In this document: positions 14,547 through 20,600 of the stretch, in pieces
Layout of the letters: each line of letters opens with the position of its first letter
How positions within the stretch are numbered: the first letter of the stretch is position 1
Assembly: GCA_934489735.1 (NCBI GenBank)
Contig: CAKSSR010000029.1
Location: 1 to 20,600 of the forward strand
Direction of reading: 5' to 3'
Length of the DNA stretch: 20,600 bases
Origin: an uncultured Eubacteriales bacterium
GTDB taxonomy: Bacteria; Bacillota; Clostridia; Oscillospirales; Acutalibacteraceae
Notes under the pieces: generated by a model
Database searches by the model: none
The model's input: the letters and a program-made list of their open reading frames with translations, nothing else
Told to the model about the DNA's origin: nothing
Position numbers and translations under genes: made by a program

Positions 14547-16064
14547 ATGAATCTGAAAAGAAAAATTTTAATATCATTATGCAGTAGTATCTTCGCAGGG
14601 GCAATAAGTATGACTGGCACATTTGGAATTGTAAACAAAGAGTCAATTGTATTTAAAAATATGCAAATGGAAGCAAAAACATTAGGATATAATGAGTTTG
14701 AATCAAATAAGTATTCGATATTAAGATATTATGGATATTCTAAAGAAGAATCTAAAGGCTATATATCAAATTTTACTAAGCTTATTGAAAAGTTTGATAA
14801 AACAGAAGCACTGGCTTACGCATTTAGTGAATTGAGCAAGATAAAAGGTGACGAAAAAGAAGAATATATAAGAAAGTATTGCATGAGATTGAAGAATGGA
14901 TTTGATGAAGTTCAAGCCGATATAAGTACTAGATTAGATCTTGAAATGAAAGATGAAGAGTATATTAATGAATATGTAAAAGAATATACGAATATGGTTC
15001 TGTTGGATTACAATCGAGAAGAATCAGCTATATATGCAAAATGTATTTGTGATGGAAAGAATAGAAAAGAAGCAGAAATTTATGCAGATGCATATTGCCA
15101 TGTTATTAGATTGGGAAAGGATGCTTTGTATGCAGATACTTATGCTAATTTGATATTAGAAGGATTTGACTGCAAATATAGCTATAATTATGCAAGTGAG
15201 TATGTCGATGCAAAGAAAAAGGGACTTGAAGACTTTAAGGCCCGTAAGCGAGCTAACGCTGTGGCAATGATAAAATATGAAATAAAAAAAGAAATTCCTG
15301 AAATTGATTACAGAACTTCACTATATAAAAAGAAATTTGCAGAAACGTTTGACAAAGAGCTTTCAAAAATGTACTTAAAGTACTACGATAAAGCAATAGC
15401 AAAAGGATTTAAATGCGAACTTGCAAAGATGTATGCTGACTTGACTATGAATTTAAAGAATAAAGAACTGGTAAGAAAATATATGGATATTTATTCTGGG
15501 GCATTGGATAAGGGATTGGAAAGTAAATATGCAATTATTTATACTAAATTAGCTATGAATAAGTTTAATCCATCATACATAAGCAAGTTTTTAGAAATAT
15601 ATGAAAGGGTTGAGACTCGTCATTATAATATTAATAAATCATTTTTATGCACACGTTGGATTGTCGAAGGAAATGAATTTGAATATGCAGGGAAATATGC
15701 AGATGTCTTTATAAAAAAGAAAGAAGAAGGAAACAAACTTACATACTCTCATGCATATGCTTGCAGATATGTTATGACTAATAATGAAGAAGAAGCAGAT
15801 AGGTATGCTACTAAATATGATGAAGCAATGTCAGGTATTGAGAGCGACGGCTATTATGAACAGAGAGATGCGTATGCTAGATGTATAGCACTCGGATATG
15901 ATGAAGAATATGCTAGAACGTTTGCAAATACTTATACCACATGTAGAGAAAAATTAGGACTTTCTATTGAACATAGTAATAAAGAGGCTAAAGTAATAAC
16001 GGAATGCTTGAGACTTCCTCCAAAAAAGAAGCAAAGATTAGAAAGAAGTTTCAATGGAAATTAA
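14547..16064 (+). CDS. Secreted helical-repeat protein with PPKKKQR tail, 505 aa (family member 5)
   Basis: The start MNLKRKILISLCSSIFAGAI then SMTGTFG is a clear export signal of about 27 residues and fixes the ATG, although no Shine-Dalgarno sequence is visible upstream. The body holds about twelve family units, many close to consensus, for example GKNRKEAEIYADAYCHVIRL, GKDALYADTYANLILEGFD and GNEFEYAGKYADVFIKKKEE. Member 5 and member 6 are the most regular of the set. The C-terminus after the last unit is short and basic, LRLPPKKKQRLERSFNGN; KKKQR fits the classical K-K/R-X-K/R nuclear-localisation pattern, a suggestive but weak match. It begins a group of three closely spaced genes; the next starts 36 nt after this stop. 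Function unknown. Confidence 0.8.
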   Translation: MNLKRKILISLCSSIFAGAISMTGTFGIVNKESIVFKNMQMEAKTLGYNEFESNKYSILRYYGYSKEESKGYISNFTKLIEKFDKTEALAYAFSELSKIKGDEKEEYIRKYCMRLKNGFDEVQADISTRLDLEMKDEEYINEYVKEYTNMVLLDYNREESAIYAKCICDGKNRKEAEIYADAYCHVIRLGKDALYADTYANLILEGFDCKYSYNYASEYVDAKKKGLEDFKARKRANAVAMIKYEIKKEIPEIDYRTSLYKKKFAETFDKELSKMYLKYYDKAIAKGFKCELAKMYADLTMNLKNKELVRKYMDIYSGALDKGLESKYAIIYTKLAMNKFNPSYISKFLEIYERVETRHYNINKSFLCTRWIVEGNEFEYAGKYADVFIKKKEEGNKLTYSHAYACRYVMTNNEEEADRYATKYDEAMSGIESDGYYEQRDAYARCIALGYDEEYARTFANTYTTCREKLGLSIEHSNKEAKVITECLRLPPKKKQRLERSFNGN

Positions 16065-16099
16065 AAAGATAAGCAAAGAACATTATTTAGGAGGAAAAT

Positions 16100-18628
16100 A
16101 TGAAGAATTTTATTAAATTACAAATATATGCTATATGTTTGGGAAGTGCTATTATTTGCAATGGAATGGATAATTTGAGTTCGGATATGCCAGAATTATC
16201 AACTCCAAGTCAATTGCAAGAATCTGAATATCCGGATTTGATACCAATCTATGAAAATGATGACAATTGTAGAGCACCAGCTATATATGATGAATTTAGT
16301 AGCTTACTATTTTCAGATATTAAAGAGAAATTGATTAATTGTAACTCTAATTTGATTGAACTGTATCAGAATAAAGTAATAGAAGGATATAGCCAGTATA
16401 GAGTAGACTCATATATGTCATGTATAATCGCAGGTAGAAGTAATGAGTATGCAGAGAAGTATTCAGAAATATATGAAATGTTTATGATAAATTGTAGGAG
16501 TAGTACAGATGCTAATATATATTCTATTTGTTTAATGAATGGAATTAATGAGCGCGATGTACCAAAGTATTATGATGCAGTATTAAATAGGATATCGAAA
16601 ATTGAAGACAAAGAATATATAGATAAGTATATAAAATTAATAAAGAATGGAAAATCAGAAGAATATGCTGATAATTACTCAAGAAATTATGTATATATGT
16701 TCAATAAGTATCATGATGAAACTAGAGCTAATATATATTCTGATGCAATGATGAAGAAATATAATCAAAAATATGCAGAGCTATACTCGAGTAGATATGC
16801 AGAGCTTTATAATAAGAAAATAAGTGAGGGCTATATGCCAATTAATGCACATATATATTCTAGAATGAGAATGAGCGGAAAAGGAGAAGAATATGTCGAA
16901 AAGTATATGAAAGCTTATTTGTCTTCAATTAAAAAAGGATCTGGCTTGTCTGAGGCAAGGGCATATGCATCATGTATAGCTTTTGGCTATATTAAAGAAG
17001 ATGCCAGACTGTATGCAGACATATACCTGGATGCATTGAAATCGGGAGAGAGTAATAATCTATTGGCAGATTTATATGCTAAATTGATAATTGATAACAA
17101 ATCGAATAGATATGCAATAGAATATTCAGATAGATATTACGAAGCAAAGGAACTTGGTTATAGTGATATTGAAGCGCAAGGGTATGCTTTAAGAAAGACT
17201 AATAAAGATGATGGAAACGTTGACGAATATGTGAGCGAATATGTGAAAAAATTAAGCGAACTATATAACAGGACAAGCATTAATATATATGCCGATTACT
17301 TAATTTATCATCCGGATGATGAAAAGGAAAGAAAGTATATAGAATTTTATGCAGATGGATTAGAATCGGGATATAATAAGGAAATAGCAGATATATATGC
17401 AATAAGCAGACTGAATGGAAATAGTGACGAAATGGCTAGAAAATATATCGATGCATACCTGTATAAATTAAAAATTTGTCATAATAAAGTAAGAGCAGGG
17501 GCATATGCTGATACATTATTAGAATCAAATAGTAAAGAAATAGCAGAGTGCTATTCAAATGTATATTACTTATACAAATCTCAAGGATATAGCAACGTTA
17601 AGGCACATACTTATGCAACTTGGATGGCATATGGTAGAATGACTTTAAAAGATATTGAGTCAAGTGAACGTTATGTTAATAAGCCGTATAACTTAATATA
17701 TGCAGATGTGTATGCGTCGTCTAAGATTGAATATAATTCTGATACATATTCTGAACTGTATGCAAATACTTTCCTTAAGGCTTTGGCAAAAGGATTGGAC
17801 TATATGGACGCATCTGTTTGTACTTCTTTCATAATGGCTAATGGAATATCAATAGATTTAATGAAGAAGAAACTGCCGCAGTATTACGAAACGTATAAGG
17901 AAGGTTTCGAAAAGCTAGGAGATGTTAAAACAGCTAATATATATGCTATGTATATCATTAATGGAATAAGTAAAGAAAGAGCAGAACGACTTGCAAAGGT
18001 ATATATAGAGAAACTTGAAGCAGGATATAAAGATTATGAGATAGAATTTTATATCTCGTTTCTGGATAGATTAAAAAATGAAGCAGAAGCTAATAAATAT
18101 ACGGAAATATATAGGAAATTGATAGATAAAGGTTATAATCAATTGAAGGCACGTGCATATTGTATATACCTATCAGGTGAGTATGGTGATGATAAGGCAG
18201 ACTTGTATTCGGATTTGTATTCGAAAATGGTTTGCGAAGGCCAAAGTGAGATCTATGCATATATATATTCGTTCTTAGTTATTAATGGGAAAAGTGAGGC
18301 AGAAGCTAAGAAATATGCAGAGTTGAGTACGGAAGTGAAACGTAAAGGATATAGCAATGAAATGGTTGATACTTATTTGAAATGTATTTCATTGGGCTTG
18401 GATTGCAAAAAGTCTCAAATCTATACAGAAGAATATTGGAAAAAGTTAAATGATGAAGGCTGGGATAAGCGAAAGGCTAACATTTTTGCTACGGCTGTCT
18501 CGGAGGGTAAAAGCAAAAGGTATTCAGAAGCATTGTCAAATAGATATATGGAAAAGAGAAGAATTGGTTATAGCCATATGGAATCACTTAAATATGCAAA
18601 ATTTATGGTGGATCATAATAAAAAATAA
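16100..18628 (+). CDS. Secreted helical-repeat protein, about 20 units, 842 aa (family member 6)
   Basis: This is the largest and most regular member. GGAGGA sits 6 nt before the ATG. Residues 1-23 (MKNFIKLQIYAICLGSAIIC) are an export signal, followed by an acidic spacer (SSDMPELSTPSQLQESEYPD). From about residue 70 to the end it is repeat after repeat at 36-37 residue spacing, as in GYSNEMVDTYLKCISLGLD, GWDKRKANIFATAVSEGKS and GYSHMESLKYAKFMVDHNKK. Each unit has a GYS-x3-A-x2-YA helix and a G-K/N-S-x2-YA-x2-Y helix, so the protein should form a long right-handed alpha solenoid by analogy with TPR and Sel1 arrays, although neither consensus fits. It ends directly after the last unit with a basic HNKK and has no anchor. 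An extracellular binding or scaffold role is a guess. Confidence 0.82.
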   Translation: MKNFIKLQIYAICLGSAIICNGMDNLSSDMPELSTPSQLQESEYPDLIPIYENDDNCRAPAIYDEFSSLLFSDIKEKLINCNSNLIELYQNKVIEGYSQYRVDSYMSCIIAGRSNEYAEKYSEIYEMFMINCRSSTDANIYSICLMNGINERDVPKYYDAVLNRISKIEDKEYIDKYIKLIKNGKSEEYADNYSRNYVYMFNKYHDETRANIYSDAMMKKYNQKYAELYSSRYAELYNKKISEGYMPINAHIYSRMRMSGKGEEYVEKYMKAYLSSIKKGSGLSEARAYASCIAFGYIKEDARLYADIYLDALKSGESNNLLADLYAKLIIDNKSNRYAIEYSDRYYEAKELGYSDIEAQGYALRKTNKDDGNVDEYVSEYVKKLSELYNRTSINIYADYLIYHPDDEKERKYIEFYADGLESGYNKEIADIYAISRLNGNSDEMARKYIDAYLYKLKICHNKVRAGAYADTLLESNSKEIAECYSNVYYLYKSQGYSNVKAHTYATWMAYGRMTLKDIESSERYVNKPYNLIYADVYASSKIEYNSDTYSELYANTFLKALAKGLDYMDASVCTSFIMANGISIDLMKKKLPQYYETYKEGFEKLGDVKTANIYAMYIINGISKERAERLAKVYIEKLEAGYKDYEIEFYISFLDRLKNEAEANKYTEIYRKLIDKGYNQLKARAYCIYLSGEYGDDKADLYSDLYSKMVCEGQSEIYAYIYSFLVINGKSEAEAKKYAELSTEVKRKGYSNEMVDTYLKCISLGLDCKKSQIYTEEYWKKLNDEGWDKRKANIFATAVSEGKSKRYSEALSNRYMEKRRIGYSHMESLKYAKFMVDHNKK

Positions 18629-18668
18629 TAATAAAAGTAAAATATAAAATCAGAAAGGAATAATTAAT

Positions 18669-20090
18669 ATGTTTGTAGATTTAGAGTGTGTAAATTTTAA
18701 TGAGGATTTAGATATCATAGATGATAGAATATTTGAACCGGGATTTGGTCCTAGTACTAGCGAGATAGACGGCGATGACGAATATGAAGAGTTAAGACAA
18801 GCGGCAATTGAAAAGGCAAAGGAAAATTTGATTCAGGGGAAACGTAAATGCTTAGAGGAAAAATATAAGGCAAAGGGTTACTCTGACTTAATTATAAAGA
18901 AACATTTTGAAACTTTTTCAAAGAATTACTTTCGCATTAAGAAAGTTAAGTTTATTGCTTTTGAGGCAGGGGTAGAAGTAGATGAATATATATATGTATA
19001 TGCATTTAAAAGAGCTGCCTATAATGATTTGTATTCGTATTTGTTGGTAATGGAGAAAAGACCAGAAAGCTATGCCTTGAAGTATGTTGAAGCATATATG
19101 GAAGTTTTTGAAAAATTATTGCCATGCTCTGAAAAAGAACTGTTCTATATCTTGTATGGCTCAATCGAAACTCCTGGAGATTTTAATAAGCCAGATTGGA
19201 GCGCAATAGATAAGGAAAGGTTTATGGATCTATATGCTAATATATATAGTAAGGAGATCATGAAAGGATATTCTAAAGACAAAGCTGAAGAAATAGCAGT
19301 TGAATATGTAAAAACGTACTTGGAAAATATTTTTAGAAATAAAGCAAGCGAAGACGAGGCTATAGCAATAGCAAATGCAACTGTCTTGAATAGATTAGAT
19401 TTTTCAAAGGGATGTATGTATAAGGCGGCTTATTTAAAATATAAAGAAACAGATGAAAGTGATACAAGAGCTGATGAGTTCGCTAAACAAATTTGTAAGG
19501 GAAAGAATGAATCGTTTGCATTTTGTTATGCCAGAGAATTCGCAGCAAGAGAATCATTAGGACATGATGAGGAAAAAATAGAAGCATATGTCTCAATGTT
19601 ACTATCTTTAAGGCCGTATAAATTTGATGAAAAGCTTTTTGAAATTTATATTGACAAGGTGCCAAAAGGATGTACTGGCGATCAGGCAATGATTTACATT
19701 TTTTTAATGATTAATAACGTCGATGATAAAAGTATTGACAAGTTTTTAAGCAAATATAATTTGTTAGTAAGTCAAGGATTAAATCCTAAAATGGCTATGA
19801 ATTATATAAATTTGCTTCTCATTGAAAAAGATGAGGATTATGTAAAGAGATCTATGCAAAAATTTAATCTTTTATGCTGCAATGGATATTCTGATAATAA
19901 AATATTAGAATGTAGTAGGAAATATCATAAGTTCTTGGATAGAGAAGACTACGAACACGTGTTAAATGACTATATAAAGAGAAATGAAGTTTGGCAGTTG
20001 GCTGATAGAATTATGAGGCCTAATAGAATAATAGAACCGGGTTCAGAAGCGCCTAATAAGATTCAAAAGCTTTCTGAAGACAAAAATTGA
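18669..20090 (+). CDS. Helical-repeat protein without signal peptide, 473 aa (family member 7-like, last of array)
   Basis: GAAAGGAA lies about 9 nt before the ATG. Unlike the other genes, the N-terminus is acidic and non-hydrophobic (MFVDLECVNFNEDLDIIDDR then an EIDGDDEYEELR helix), so Sec export is not predicted. The body is diverged family repeat: RFMDLYANIYSKEIMKGYSK, GKNESFAFCYAREFAARES and GYSDNKILECSRKYHKFLD. The C-terminus is low complexity with Pro (EPGSEAPNKIQKLSEDKN). The ATG is the only start with a ribosome site, and the 40 nt upstream do not encode a hidden signal, so the absence seems genuine. It follows member 6 by 40 nt and is probably co-transcribed with it. It may be a cytoplasmic partner or a copy captured without its signal. 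It is the sixth repeat-protein gene by count. Confidence 0.75.
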   Translation: MFVDLECVNFNEDLDIIDDRIFEPGFGPSTSEIDGDDEYEELRQAAIEKAKENLIQGKRKCLEEKYKAKGYSDLIIKKHFETFSKNYFRIKKVKFIAFEAGVEVDEYIYVYAFKRAAYNDLYSYLLVMEKRPESYALKYVEAYMEVFEKLLPCSEKELFYILYGSIETPGDFNKPDWSAIDKERFMDLYANIYSKEIMKGYSKDKAEEIAVEYVKTYLENIFRNKASEDEAIAIANATVLNRLDFSKGCMYKAAYLKYKETDESDTRADEFAKQICKGKNESFAFCYAREFAARESLGHDEEKIEAYVSMLLSLRPYKFDEKLFEIYIDKVPKGCTGDQAMIYIFLMINNVDDKSIDKFLSKYNLLVSQGLNPKMAMNYINLLLIEKDEDYVKRSMQKFNLLCCNGYSDNKILECSRKYHKFLDREDYEHVLNDYIKRNEVWQLADRIMRPNRIIEPGSEAPNKIQKLSEDKN

Positions 20091-20421
20091 TATTGAATAA
20101 GCAAAATTCACACATTTTAAATAGAAAAATTAGATATATAAGAAGGCAAGAAGTAAATAGTAAAAAATATGTTCGGTCGCCTATGGGATGAGATCGTATT
20201 TTATTACAACTTTATTTCTTGCATTTGATTTTATATAGCAGAATATTGAGCTTTTGCATGTAATATGATATAATATATGTATAAAAATGGTTTTAGTTTG
20301 AAGTACTTAGTACTTAAAAATAGTGGGCTTATATATAATTATTACCAGATTGAAATATTGATATATGATAACTACAATAGTTTAGATAAAAAAAGTAAAA
20401 ACTAAGAAAGGAAATGAACAA
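20091..20421 (+). promoter_or_regulatory. Intergenic region before the transposase gene: promoter and palindrome
   Basis: No gene is seen and no strong terminator after the last repeat-protein gene. TTGAGC (20246-20251) and TATAAT (20269-20274) at 17-nt spacing form a good promoter for the gene at 20422. A palindrome AAGTAC-TTA-GTACTT (20301-20315) lies just downstream of the predicted start, in the leader. It resembles the TAGTAC/GTACTA palindromes before rpmG and rplK. Confidence 0.55.
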
Positions 20422-20600
20422 ATGGATTCAAAAAAACAAAAGAAATTAAAAGAGGATATGAAAGAAATTGATAAACAAATGAATATGTCATATGACGCAT
20501 ATTCGAAGAAAGTTTTATCGTGTAAGGCTTTTGCGGCAAATATATTGAAGGGGACATTGGATGCGTTTAAAGATTGCGATATTCCAGAGATAGTGCAATG
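20422..20600 (+). CDS. PD-(D/E)XK nuclease family (Rpn-like) transposase, N-terminal part
   Basis: AAAGGA lies 9 nt before the ATG, and the frame stays open to the window edge (59 codons). The visible residues are a Lys-rich start, MDSKKQKKLKEDMKEIDKQM, then NMSYDAYSKKVLSCKAFAAN and ILKGTLDAFKDCDIPEIVQC. The pattern YDA-x3-K-x2-LS-x3-x-A-x-IL, followed by a helix ending in I-E-like residues, is the N-terminus of the PD-(D/E)XK nuclease transposase family that is abundant in Lachnospiraceae. The catalytic D-(D/E)XK residues lie beyond the window, so completeness and activity cannot be judged. Such proteins are related to the recombination-promoting nuclease RpnA. Its place at the end of the repeat-protein array makes it a candidate for mobilising or rearranging the region. 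Confidence 0.7.
   Translation, partial: MDSKKQKKLKEDMKEIDKQMNMSYDAYSKKVLSCKAFAANILKGTLDAFKDCDIPEIVQ

Noticed and set aside
16100..18628. Tandem DNA repeats or CRISPR-like array underlying the protein repeats
   Set aside because: The periodicity is only at protein level. DNA of the units is well diverged and there are no conserved short repeats with unique spacers anywhere in the window.
8277..20090. LPXTG or S-layer/cell-wall anchoring of the repeat proteins
   Set aside because: No LPXTG-like sorting signal, C-terminal membrane helix, LysM, SLH or choline-binding pattern was seen in any member.

Overview
The window is AT-rich DNA that looks like a Firmicute of class Clostridia, most likely Lachnospiraceae. 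Three things point there: the gene order rpmG-secE-nusG-rplK-rplA, the heavy use of AGA/AGG and ATA codons with purine-rich Shine-Dalgarno sites, and the start of a PD-(D/E)XK (Rpn-like) transposase gene of a type common in that family at the right edge. The placement is inferred from gene content, not from a tree.

Bases 1-4300 are mostly wreckage. They hold direct and inverted duplications, frameshifted gene fragments and two relic toxin-immunity cassettes in opposite orientations. One is an unnamed toxin C-terminus (740-1039) followed 3 nt later by an intact 106-aa putative immunity gene (1043-1363). The other, on the minus strand, is a broken DUF6883-like gene followed by an intact DUF4926 gene (2682-2867). 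Both cassettes are preceded by the same diverged block of about 0.4 kb, so the two form a large inverted repeat.

Bases 4300-7890 are the transcription/translation housekeeping block: L33, SecE, NusG, L11 and L1. Its intergenic spaces are unusually long. They carry a short IS200/IS605-like hairpin element, repeated leader motifs before secE and nusG, a near-consensus promoter after nusG, and a multi-hairpin leader before rplK. A clear intrinsic terminator follows rplA, and rplJ-rplL, the usual next genes, are absent.

Bases 8200-20090 hold the most interesting system: six consecutive same-strand genes for paralogous, Tyr/Ala-rich helical-repeat proteins of 248 to 842 residues. Their repeat, about 36-37 residues long, reads roughly G-[KYN]-S-x3-A-x2-YA-x6-G-x-S-x2-YA-x2-Y. 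Five have N-terminal export signals; the sixth does not. Several end in low-complexity or strongly basic tails, some resembling eukaryotic nuclear-localisation signals. No wall-anchor motif is visible. I cannot assign them to a named family. The first gene has its own promoter and terminator. The next three follow a second promoter with short gaps, and the last three follow a 235-nt gap with short gaps between them. The array ends at an intergenic region with a promoter and the partial transposase gene.
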